Source: Bacillota bacterium
GTDB taxonomy: Bacteria; Bacillota; Clostridia; Oscillospirales; Ruminococcaceae
Length of the DNA: 7,816 bases
Direction: 5' to 3'
Assembly: GCA_023421245.1 (NCBI GenBank)
Contig: JAEZTV010000035.1
Span: forward strand, 1-7,816
Each line of letters begins with the position of its first letter. Within the stretch, counting starts at the first letter, position 1. Shown one piece after another: positions 1 to 5,397 of the stretch. The translations under genes and the position numbers were made by a program. A model generated the notes under the pieces. It saw nothing but the letters and a program-made list of their open reading frames with translations. It did no database searches and was not told where the DNA came from.

Positions 1-1136
1 CCGATCGGCGCAAAGTCGCCGAGGTATACCTGCTCGCTTTGGCGGGTCAGGTCACCGCTTGCAATGCCGGTTAAGATATCCGAGATCTCCGAGATATATC
101 CGTTTACGGTCATAATTGTATCGCCCAGTGACTGCAGCAGCTTGCCGGTTTCGTCCTTGGATGTAGCCGCAGGTACCGGCGCGCTCAGGTCACCCTGTGC
201 AAGCAGCCCGATGCGCTGGGTAGAGCTAGCAACAGGTTCGGCTATGCTGCTTGAGATTTTAGTGCTATAGATGGCAGCCAAAGCAGTAAGTACTATCAGT
301 ATAACAGCCGATGCGATGAGGGAGTAAATTAAGCTTTGCATATACTCTTGCCGAGGGTAAACAACCCCCAAAGTCCAGCCTTCGTTACTGTCAATTGGCG
401 CATAAGACAGCATCACGGTCTTGCCATCGAGCTGGATTACCGTAGTGCCTGAGCCGCCGGCTATCATCTCGCTTATTGCAGCGGCCTGCTTGGCATACCC
501 TGCATCCTGTTCCGCAAGCGTAATATAGTTTGTGAAGTCAATCACATGCTGTTCATCGGGGTGGGCAATAATCGTGCCGTTGCTATCCACCATAAAGCCA
601 TAGCCTGTTTCACCAACCTGAATTTGACTGATAATGTCGGCAAAGTGCGAATAATCAATTGTACCAAAAATCACCTCGTTTACCATGGGCGCCGAGGCAA
701 GAATCGCAATGTTTCCAAGGTCCCTATTGACGAGCGGCCCGGTGATAAATGTTCTGCCGGCCTTTGCCTCCAAGTAGTAAACACGGTCGGCAATATCCAC
801 TCCGTTGAGGGCAAGACCAGCGGCACCTGCAATATCCATCTTTGAAAATCGGGTACCTTCCACCAACTGTCCAAGCCGTGCTTCGCGCTGGGAGGCGGGC
901 ATATCAGCGTTTCGAACAATTGAGTCTCTGCTTACAATATTCAGATCACTGCTAATCAGCTTAATCTCATTGCTTAAGTTCAATGAATATGCGCGAGCCG
1001 TTTCAATAGTCGTTCTCGTTGCAGATTCCAATGATGAACGATAAAGCTGGTACACATTTGTACCCGTTAACACAATACCAATTACAATAGAGACTACCAT
1101 CATAGAAAACCGGATGCGATCTTTAATTGTTAACAT
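1..1136 (-). CDS. Methyl-accepting chemotaxis protein, N-terminal part (partial at left edge)
   Basis: Transmembrane chemoreceptor: an extracytoplasmic sensor binds a ligand and signals through a cytoplasmic coiled coil to CheA/CheW. My minus-strand translation gives 378 open codons. A short cytoplasmic N-terminus is followed by TM1 (about residues 9-30), an extracytoplasmic domain (about 35-265), TM2 (about 267-290) and then HAMP-type sequence (LLAQGDLSAPVP near 311-322, and a second HAMP-like unit GIASGDLTRQSE near 357-368). The sensor looks like a double Cache domain: DIADRVYY (114-121) and GETGYGFMVDSNGTIIAHPD (175-194) are typical of Cache/PAS-like folds. The methylation helices and signalling tip lie beyond the window. 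The start is ATG at 1136, with AGAGGGAG at 1141-1148. The gene appears to have its own promoters rather than depending on the upstream Smr gene. Ligand unknown. A Cache-HAMP histidine kinase or cyclase is possible, but the tandem HAMP region favours a chemoreceptor. Confidence 0.88.
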   Translation of the reverse strand, partial: MLTIKDRIRFSMMVVSIVIGIVLTGTNVYQLYRSSLESATRTTIETARAYSLNLSNEIKLISSDLNIVSRDSIVRNADMPASQREARLGQLVEGTRFSKMDIAGAAGLALNGVDIADRVYYLEAKAGRTFITGPLVNRDLGNIAILASAPMVNEVIFGTIDYSHFADIISQIQVGETGYGFMVDSNGTIIAHPDEQHVIDFTNYITLAEQDAGYAKQAAAISEMIAGGSGTTVIQLDGKTVMLSYAPIDSNEGWTLGVVYPRQEYMQSLIYSLIASAVILIVLTALAAIYSTKISSSIAEPVASSTQRIGLLAQGDLSAPVPAATSKDETGKLLQSLGDTIMTVNGYISEISDILTGIASGDLTRQSEQVYLGDFAPI

Positions 1137-1168
1137 AATGCTCCCTCTTTTCCGTGTCATTTGTAATA

Positions 1169-1174
1169 ATTATA
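1169..1174 (-). promoter_or_regulatory. Proximal -10 box (P2) of the chemoreceptor gene
   Basis: The minus strand reads TGTATAAT, a perfect -10 hexamer about 32 nt upstream of the start codon. The -35 region is weak (CTTACA at a short 15-nt spacing), so activation or a second promoter may matter. I saw no sigma-D (motility) promoter of TAAA-N15-GCCGATAT type. Confidence 0.5.
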
Positions 1175-1179
1175 CATTA

Positions 1180-1245
1180 TTTATTCATGTGTAAGGGAAT
1201 TAAGTAAATACTATACAGTTATTTTACACCATTCACATGAATAAA
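1180..1245. repeat. 12-bp perfect inverted repeat spanning the two chemoreceptor promoters
   Basis: TTTATTCATGTG (1180-1191) and its exact reverse complement CACATGAATAAA (1234-1245). The centres are 54 bp apart, close to five helical turns, and each arm sits just upstream of a candidate -10 box. This fits paired operator sites, but no binding protein is known from the window. The remainder of the 1137-1328 gap is AT-rich and shows no gene or convincing terminator. Confidence 0.55.
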
Positions 1246-1249
1246 ACAA
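1221..1249 (-). promoter_or_regulatory. Distal promoter candidate (P1) of the chemoreceptor gene
   Basis: The minus strand has TTGTTT (1244-1249), a 17-nt spacer and TAAAAT (1221-1226). It is a reasonable sigma-A match about 85 nt upstream of the chemoreceptor start. One arm of the 12-bp inverted repeat lies in its spacer. Confidence 0.4.
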
Positions 1250-1328
1250 TATTAATGCAAAATTTGTCGAAATAGCAGGTTTGCAAAGGTATCTCATATC
1301 AATTGTCTCATACTCTGTCATTTTCCGG

Positions 1329-1673
1329 TCACCGCAATATAACAATGGTAATTCCCTGATTACAGCGCAGATAGTCCTTGTCGTTTTGCAGCTCGGGCAC
1401 AAGGTCAAGCGCCTTGCGGCAGCTTTCGTGAAACGGGGTAAAATCCTCCCCGCGCACATACTCCCGAATTTCACCGCTGCGCTTTTTACCGGCAAGCGCA
1501 TCCTCGACTGCAGTGCGAATTTTACCGCCGCTGCCGCTGGAGCCATACCCATGTATCAGCTTAACCGCCCGTACACCACCTGCCCGTGCGCTGCGCAGTC
1601 CGGCACTCATCCTGCGCAGCGCCTCATCTACATACGGCATCCCCTGTTCAAGGTTTATTACTGTCATTTTCAT
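1329..1673 (-). CDS. Stand-alone Smr-domain protein (MutS2 C-terminal domain family)
   Basis: A 114-residue protein consisting almost entirely of an Smr domain, the nuclease or nucleic-acid-binding domain also found at the C-terminus of MutS2. It opens with a hydrophobic strand (KMTVINLEQG) and an amphipathic helix. The hallmark VKLIHGYGSSGSGGKIR (37-53) carries the HGxG turn, and a C-terminal GITIV strand (107-111) closes the domain. Stand-alone Smr proteins of this length are common in Clostridia; the family acts on DNA or RNA, but the substrate here is unknown. Start ATG at 1673 with AAGGAAGG at 1682-1689 (8-nt spacing); an in-frame ATG two codons later is less likely. Divergent from the 1810 gene and upstream of the chemoreceptor in the same direction, with a 192-bp gap. 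I saw no convincing promoter for it. Confidence 0.85.
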   Translation of the reverse strand: MKMTVINLEQGMPYVDEALRRMSAGLRSARAGGVRAVKLIHGYGSSGSGGKIRTAVEDALAGKKRSGEIREYVRGEDFTPFHESCRKALDLVPELQNDKDYLRCNQGITIVILR

Positions 1674-1736
1674 GGCGCATTCCTTCCTTTTGTGTAATAA
1701 TTATGAATACCCTGTCACATTATGTGTGTTTATGCC

Positions 1737-1765
1737 TTGCATGTATGTTCATACTTGGTTATAAT
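1737..1765 (+). promoter_or_regulatory. Sigma-A promoter of the sensor-like membrane protein gene
   Basis: TTGCAT (1737-1742), 17-nt spacer, TATAAT (1760-1765). The spacer holds a perfect 5+2+5 palindrome GTATG-TT-CATAC (1743-1754), placed where a repressor would block polymerase. A second palindrome, CACAT-T-ATGTG, lies at 1716-1726. The operator role is an inference. Confidence 0.7.
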
Positions 1766-1809
1766 AAATGCATGCGTATACAGTTTTTACATAACAAGGA
1801 GTATTATTT

Positions 1810-2616
1810 ATGCGGTATAAAACTGACGCCGGGCCAAAAACGTTTGACGAAAGGCCACACTTCGTTTCAATCGCCGCACTTTGTATCGCGGTGATGCTCT
1901 GTATGGGTGCGGCCTGCTATGGAGTAATCAGCGCAGCTACTCTCTCCCAAACGCTGTACGGCGCGGTGTCGCAGGACAATAAAACGGCTACCTCATTAAT
2001 TTTTGAACTGCTTGCAACTACCTATCACGAAGACCTGCGCACCCTGCATCTTGATGTTGAGGCACAGGGCATACAATTTGATGCGCTTTCGGGTAAGCTA
2101 ACCGCTGCTTGCCGCCAGAGCGGACTCGACCGTATTGCAACCGTCACTGCGCGCGGTACCGGATATGTGAATATTCTCGACTCGCGTTTTATGCGCGGAC
2201 TTACCCCAAATGTGGACTATAATACGGTGGGCAGCGCATATAATCCTAAGGCTGAGGGTGGTACAAGCCTGCAGCGCGCGGTAGATTCGGTCGCGTTTGA
2301 GGGGGCGCCCTCCGCCTATGTGGTCACACGTACCCCCGACGGTAAGCTATCGGTGGTTACCGTACTGCCGCTTGTTGATATCCGGTCTGATGTAATTGGC
2401 ATCACACTTGTGTTTTGCTCGTCTAATTTGGCAGCAAAGGTCAGAGCCTTAACCGTACCGCTGTATCTCTTTAGCGCAATCTTTGGTGCAGGTGCGCTGC
2501 TTTTGGCCGCAGACGCCGCCCTGCGGATATACAAACGCCGCCGGTGGACAGGGCTTTCTATCACGGATGCCGCAGACGGCACCCCTGTAACTAACCCCAT
2601 AACCCAGGATAATTAA
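1810..2616 (+). CDS. Two-TM protein with extracytoplasmic sensor-like domain, no output domain
   Basis: Function not recognised. The 268-residue protein has a 20-residue cytoplasmic lead, TM1 (about 19-43), an extracytoplasmic domain of about 170 residues (45-213), TM2 (about 215-238), a positive stop-transfer cluster (RIYKRRR, 239-245) and a short cytoplasmic tail that ends without any HAMP, kinase, GGDEF or chemoreceptor module. The layout resembles the sensory half of a chemoreceptor or histidine kinase. Segments such as DRIATVTARGTGYVNILDS (107-125) and the strand-rich PDGKLSVVTVLPLVD (176-190) are reminiscent of a single Cache domain, but this is not a firm assignment. The start is ATG 1810, with AAGGAG at 1796-1801 (8-nt spacing). 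It has its own promoter and is divergent from the Smr gene. It could be an accessory ligand-binding partner or a remnant of a larger sensor; I see no frameshift that would restore an output domain downstream. Confidence 0.75.
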   Translation: MRYKTDAGPKTFDERPHFVSIAALCIAVMLCMGAACYGVISAATLSQTLYGAVSQDNKTATSLIFELLATTYHEDLRTLHLDVEAQGIQFDALSGKLTAACRQSGLDRIATVTARGTGYVNILDSRFMRGLTPNVDYNTVGSAYNPKAEGGTSLQRAVDSVAFEGAPSAYVVTRTPDGKLSVVTVLPLVDIRSDVIGITLVFCSSNLAAKVRALTVPLYLFSAIFGAGALLLAADAALRIYKRRRWTGLSITDAADGTPVTNPITQDN

Positions 2617-2686
2617 ACACTATGGTTTTGACGCGGCAACAGCATCGCGTATTATCGCACAGACTTATTACTTTGTGTACAGCCTG

Positions 2687-2717
2687 TTGATGATAATCAT
2701 CTCAGGTTCTGTATAAT
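2687..2717 (+). promoter_or_regulatory. Promoter candidate for the small membrane protein gene
   Basis: A perfect TATAAT (2712-2717) preceded by TTGATG (2687-2692) at a longer than ideal 19-nt spacing. A small inverted repeat, GATGA-TAA-TCATC (2689-2701), overlaps the -35 box and could be an operator. Confidence 0.5.
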
Positions 2718-2745
2718 ATTTTTATTGCTTTAAGGAGTGTATATC

Positions 2746-3057
2746 ATGCCAGATCGTTCCAATGAAATCCTTTTTTCCATACTAGGATATTTCGGCATCC
2801 TAGTACTCGTACCGATTCTTGCAGGTAAGGATTCGGAGTTTTGTAAATTCCACGCGAATCAGGGGCTTCTACTGCTAATCGGCGAGGTTATTTGCGGTAT
2901 TCTTTCTGCAATGGGCAGTTTCTTCTTCCTGTTCAGCATTGTCGGCTCGCTGCTTGGAATCGCCATCTTTGTGTTCTTTATCCTCGGCCTTGTAAGCGCC
3001 GCAAAGTATGAAATGAACCCACTGCCTGTAATCGGCGGTATCAAAATCCTCAAATAA
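2746..3057 (+). CDS. Small three-TM protein, DUF4870/Tic20-like
   Basis: A 103-residue integral membrane protein with hydrophobic segments at about residues 8-26, 40-61 and 64-87. A short hydrophilic stretch with a conserved-looking KFHANQGLLLL motif (34-44) precedes TM2. A histidine-asparagine-glutamine motif of this kind, FHANQ or FHAxQ, is characteristic of DUF4870/Tic20-like small bacterial membrane proteins, whose function is unknown. The first possible start, GTG at 2737, lies at the end of the AAGGAG ribosome binding site (2732-2737), so the true start is ATG 2746 with 8-nt spacing. Monocistronic: own promoter upstream, strong terminator 28 bp downstream. Nothing in the sequence links it to the neighbouring sensor-like gene. 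Confidence 0.75.
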   Translation: MPDRSNEILFSILGYFGILVLVPILAGKDSEFCKFHANQGLLLLIGEVICGILSAMGSFFFLFSIVGSLLGIAIFVFFILGLVSAAKYEMNPLPVIGGIKILK

Positions 3058-3084
3058 TCTGAAGTATTTCGAGCTACATATTAC

Positions 3085-3114
3085 AAAAACCGCCGACTGC
3101 TGTCGGCGGTTTTT
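3085..3114. terminator. Bidirectional rho-independent terminator
   Basis: A 13-bp perfect stem (3085-3097 pairing with 3102-3114) with a TGCT loop. It has a GC-rich core and A5/T5 flanks, so it works on either strand. It separates the convergent 2746 gene (+) and the solute-binding protein gene (-). Confidence 0.93.
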
Positions 3115-3134
3115 GTGCCGGTAGTGCTGCTAGT

Positions 3135-3159
3135 AAAATAAACTTGCACAGGCAAGCTC
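3135..3159 (-). terminator. Possible terminator of the solute-binding protein gene
   Basis: On the minus strand, GAGCTTGC-CTGT-GCAAGTTT can form a stem of up to 8 bp (with G-U pairs), and its 3' arm runs into ATTTTACT. It lies about 40 nt after the stop codon. Weaker than the bidirectional hairpin further on. Confidence 0.4.
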
Positions 3160-3199
3160 CTTACCATCCAGAACCTCTTTGCATTATCATGAAAGGCTG

Positions 3200-4621
3200 C
3201 TATTTTGACGAAGCGCTGTCACCCTCCGATGCGGTAGTCTTTTGCTCCGCCTCGCGCTCTGTCTGCGCATCCTTCAAGGTCTGCGCCGCGTCTTTTACAA
3301 AGGCCTCGAGTATCGTATCGGTTTTTGCATCCTTTTGCGCCGCGTCAGCTACTGCGTCAAACCAATAGGTTTTCATCAGGTCATAGCCTTCGGCCGCAGG
3401 CACATAGCTGCCGAGGTTTGCCTTGAGCGATTCTACATAGTTATACTCTTTGTCGTATCTCAGCTCATTTATCCTAAAATCAGGACTGATGCCGCCCGTC
3501 ATAACTGCCGCCATACGGCTATACTGCCTGTCGGTTGCCACAAAGTTAATAAACGTTTGCGCGGCGGCAACCTTTGCGCTGTCACCATGGTCAAACACGC
3601 TAAGCCCATACAGGCTGTATTCCAACGTAAAATCCTTGCCCTGCTGTGTGGGGTAAGGCATGAATATCTCGGTAAAGCTATCCTTTTTGCCGGTTGCATA
3701 GTTGTTTGCAAGCCCTACGCTATACAGGATGGTGTGTGCCGTTTTACCACCGACAAAGTCTTTGACCACGTCGGCGGATGTTTTTTCACCGTCCACTGCA
3801 AGCAGGCCATCCTGCACCGTTTTGTTCAGCCACGCAAATGCCTTTTTGCCCGCATCACCGCCAAAGGTATATTCACTGCGGTCATTGCTGATAAAGCTTG
3901 CGCCGTAAAGGTTTTGCAGCAGTGCGCGCGTTGCCGCATCACCGCTGGAGGACTTGGCGTACAACATGCCGGTGCTTACCCCTTCGGGCAGCTTACCCTT
4001 GAGAGCGGTAAGAAGCACTGTGTATTCCTCCACCGTCCATGCACGGGTTTCGCTGCGCTCATAGGGAAGCAGCGCAAGCAACCCTGCGGCTTCCAGCATC
4101 TCCTTGTTAAATGCCATTAAATATGGGGAAACGCCGATGGGATAAAGATACTGCATCTGCCCCTCGCTGCAGGCATCAATTACACCTTGTGCAAGGCTCG
4201 CCTTTACTTCTTCGGTATACAAAGGTGAAAGGTCTGCAAGCGCTCCCCTGCGCGCGTAGTAAATGGCTGTATCGGGTGAATCAAACAATAAATCTACCTG
4301 ACCGGCCTTCACCGCCTCGCTCAGTGTCTGCTCTGCAGCTTGATCTGCCGCCAATTCATGCAGCGTAATCGATATTTCGGGGTGGACGGCGGTAAACGCC
4401 GCTACAAGCTCCTGTGCAAAGCTTTGCCCGTTCTCTGCCTTGGCGAAATACGGCTGCGCATATAACGTAAGCGATACGCTCGGTTCTGGCGCTGGCTGTG
4501 ACAGCGGCTCATCCTGTTCCGCAGCGTCTGACGAGGGCTGCTGTGCAGGCTGAGCCGCACAGGATGAAAAAGCACAAAGCAGCATGACCACTGCCAAAAC
4601 AATTGATGATATTCTTCGCAT
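3200..4621 (-). CDS. Extracellular solute-binding lipoprotein, family 1 (sugar-type ABC importer)
   Basis: A 473-residue surface lipoprotein that would capture a solute, probably a sugar or oligosaccharide, and hand it to an ABC permease. The signal peptide (MRRISSIVLAVVMLLCAFSSC) ends in a lipidation cysteine at residue 21; the lipobox is slightly unusual, with F at -3. A Pro/Gln/Glu/Ser-rich linker (22-48) leads to the binding fold (about 49-440). Family features include LVAAFTAVHPEISITLHEL (72-90), DLLFDSPD (110-117) and AFNKEMLEAAGL (170-181), typical of SBP_bac_1 proteins. A charged low-complexity tail closes it. Start choice: an ATG at 4627 directly abuts GGAGG (4628-4632) with no spacing. 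The ATG at 4621 has an ideal 6-nt gap, so 4621 is preferred. No permease or ATPase gene flanks it. Expression may be controlled by its long structured leader. Confidence 0.88.
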   Translation of the reverse strand: MRRISSIVLAVVMLLCAFSSCAAQPAQQPSSDAAEQDEPLSQPAPEPSVSLTLYAQPYFAKAENGQSFAQELVAAFTAVHPEISITLHELAADQAAEQTLSEAVKAGQVDLLFDSPDTAIYYARRGALADLSPLYTEEVKASLAQGVIDACSEGQMQYLYPIGVSPYLMAFNKEMLEAAGLLALLPYERSETRAWTVEEYTVLLTALKGKLPEGVSTGMLYAKSSSGDAATRALLQNLYGASFISNDRSEYTFGGDAGKKAFAWLNKTVQDGLLAVDGEKTSADVVKDFVGGKTAHTILYSVGLANNYATGKKDSFTEIFMPYPTQQGKDFTLEYSLYGLSVFDHGDSAKVAAAQTFINFVATDRQYSRMAAVMTGGISPDFRINELRYDKEYNYVESLKANLGSYVPAAEGYDLMKTYWFDAVADAAQKDAKTDTILEAFVKDAAQTLKDAQTEREAEQKTTASEGDSASSK

Positions 4622-4648
4622 ATACATCCTCCGGTATCATATACATCC
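4619..4648 (-). repeat. 11-bp direct repeat overlapping the start of the solute-binding protein gene
   Basis: The minus strand carries GGATGTATATG twice (4638-4648 and 4619-4629), offset by 19 nt. The second copy contains the end of the ribosome binding site and both possible ATG codons, and the first begins at the 3' edge of the CCGCC/GGCGG leader hairpin. It could be a decoy initiation site, an operator or chance. Confidence 0.6.
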
Positions 4649-4823
4649 CGCCCTATAGGCGGTGTTTTTAATTTAGGGCTTACTCCGCAACCTATAACTC
4701 GTACCGCTTGGCGGTTTTTGCATCTTTTAAAGTTGCTCAGGTGTAATGGTTTTGAGCATCTTGGCTCAAAAAAATTGCACCTGCCGACAGCAAATGCTGC
4801 CGGTGTGCCCTCATATTTAGCTA
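4648..4823 (-). promoter_or_regulatory. Structured 5' leader RNA, candidate riboswitch or other cis-regulator
   Basis: The promoter predicts transcription from about 4823, giving a leader of about 200 nt. On the minus strand these helices nest without conflict. Closing stem AGGGC/GCCCU (4807-4811 with 4675-4679). Hairpin CCGGCAGCA-UU-UGCUGUCGG (4784-4803). CAGGUG/CACCUG (4778-4783 with 4738-4743) enclosing an 8-bp UUUUGAGC/GCUCAAAA hairpin (4750-4771). GCAACUU/AGGUUGC (4730-4736 with 4687-4693) enclosing ACCGC-CAA-GCGGU (4703-4715). The result is a four-way junction with joining segments ACA, none, A and GGAGUAA. Two helices contain a G-U pair (4800/4787 and 4731/4692) that would be A-C on the other strand, which supports the minus-strand RNA. 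A further hairpin, CCGCC/GGCGG (4648-4662), lies just before the ribosome binding site. No known riboswitch consensus was recognised. Folding was done by eye. Confidence 0.6.
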
Positions 4824-4829
4824 AGGCCT

Positions 4830-4858
4830 ATTATACATTAATGGATAATTAAATTCAA
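4830..4858 (-). promoter_or_regulatory. Strong sigma-A promoter of the solute-binding protein gene
   Basis: On the minus strand: TTGAAT (4853-4858), exactly 17 nt, then TATAAT (4830-4835), preceded by TG. The start site should be near 4823, so the mRNA has a leader of about 200 nt. Confidence 0.8.
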
Positions 4859-4895
4859 TTATTATCCTGAGAAAGAATAAATATCTGTACAATCG

Positions 4896-4913
4896 CCGCA
4901 GCGTACCGCAGCG
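4896..4913. repeat. Tandem 8-bp repeat CCGCAGCG upstream of ridA
   Basis: CCGCAGCG occurs at 4896-4903 and 4906-4913, a period of 10 bp (one helical turn). It lies just upstream of the position of the weak ridA -35 region, where an activator would bind. It stands out as GC-rich in an AT-rich gap. Confidence 0.5.
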
Positions 4914-4938
4914 CCTTTTATTTGCCTCGTTTTTATTG

Positions 4939-4944
4939 TATAAT
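4939..4944 (+). promoter_or_regulatory. -10 box of ridA
   Basis: Perfect TATAAT. At 17-nt spacing the -35 is TTTTAT (4916-4921), a poor match. Transcription would begin near 4951, leaving about 30 nt before ATG 4982. Confidence 0.55.
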
Positions 4945-4981
4945 TAACGGAGCATACTCTATCATGAAAAGGGGTTTTACC

Positions 4982-5368
4982 ATGTCGAATAAAGTTGCGG
5001 TTATCTGTAAGGATGCACCTTCGCCTATTGGTCCGTACTCTCAAGCAGTCAAAGCGGGCGGAATGCTGTACATCTCGGGGCAGCTTGGTATCGATCCTGC
5101 GACCGGTGAGCTTCCCAAACGGGTTGAGCAGCAAACCGAGCTTGCACTTGGCTATATCCGTGCAATTCTTGCAAGTGAAGGACTCACACCTTCAAGTGTT
5201 GTAAAGACAACCGTATTCCTTGATAAGTTTGAAGACTTTGCGGCGATGAACGGTGTATACGCAAACTTCTTTAACGATGGTGCAGCACCCGCACGCAGCT
5301 GCGTGGCGGTAGAGCAGCTGCCCAAAAATGCGCTGGTGGAGATTGAGGCCATTGCAGTTTATACTTAA
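4982..5368 (+). CDS. ridA: RidA family reactive intermediate deaminase (2-iminobutanoate/2-iminopropanoate)
   Basis: RidA (YjgF/YER057c/UK114) hydrolyses reactive enamine/imine intermediates, notably 2-aminoacrylate released by PLP-dependent serine or threonine dehydratases, and so protects PLP enzymes in the cytoplasm. The 128-residue product matches the family's usual length. It has the N-terminal APSPIGPYSQAV (12-23), YISGQLGIDPATGEL (30-44), and the signature PARSCVAVEQLPKNALVEIEAIA (103-125) with the substrate-binding arginine at 105 and the acidic residue at 120. The start ATG 4982 has AAAAGGGG (4967-4974) at 7-nt spacing. An in-frame ATG at 4964 would give six extra residues (MKRGFT), but its ribosome binding site is poorer. 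Transcribed divergently from the solute-binding protein gene; the stop is followed by a long structured gene-free region. Confidence 0.95.
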   Translation: MSNKVAVICKDAPSPIGPYSQAVKAGGMLYISGQLGIDPATGELPKRVEQQTELALGYIRAILASEGLTPSSVVKTTVFLDKFEDFAAMNGVYANFFNDGAAPARSCVAVEQLPKNALVEIEAIAVYT

Positions 5369-5397
5369 CAAACTTCAGTTTGAAGCGTACGCATTTC

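Noticed and set aside
1281..1697. A 138-codon plus-strand open frame over the Smr gene
   Set aside because: The minus-strand frame has the HGxG Smr motif and a strong ribosome binding site; the plus-strand frame has neither.
2737..2745. GTG start three codons upstream in the small membrane protein gene
   Set aside because: The GTG overlaps the AAGGAG ribosome binding site (2732-2737), which is placed correctly for ATG 2746.
3242..4120. A 292-codon plus-strand open frame
   Set aside because: Lies wholly inside the solute-binding protein gene on the other strand, has no ribosome binding site, and its protein is Cys/His-rich without recognisable domains.
4647..4669. Plus-strand CCGCC-CTATA-GGCGG-TGTTTTT looks like a terminator
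   Set aside because: No plus-strand transcript is expected to arrive here, because the genes to the left are on the minus strand or are ended at 3085-3114. The hairpin is better explained as part of the minus-strand leader.
4687..4727. GATGCAAA ... GGTTGC in the leader RNA resembles part of a c-di-GMP-I (GEMM) riboswitch
   Set aside because: The first helix with its GNRA tetraloop and the conserved spacing are absent, and the surrounding bases pair in a different four-way arrangement.
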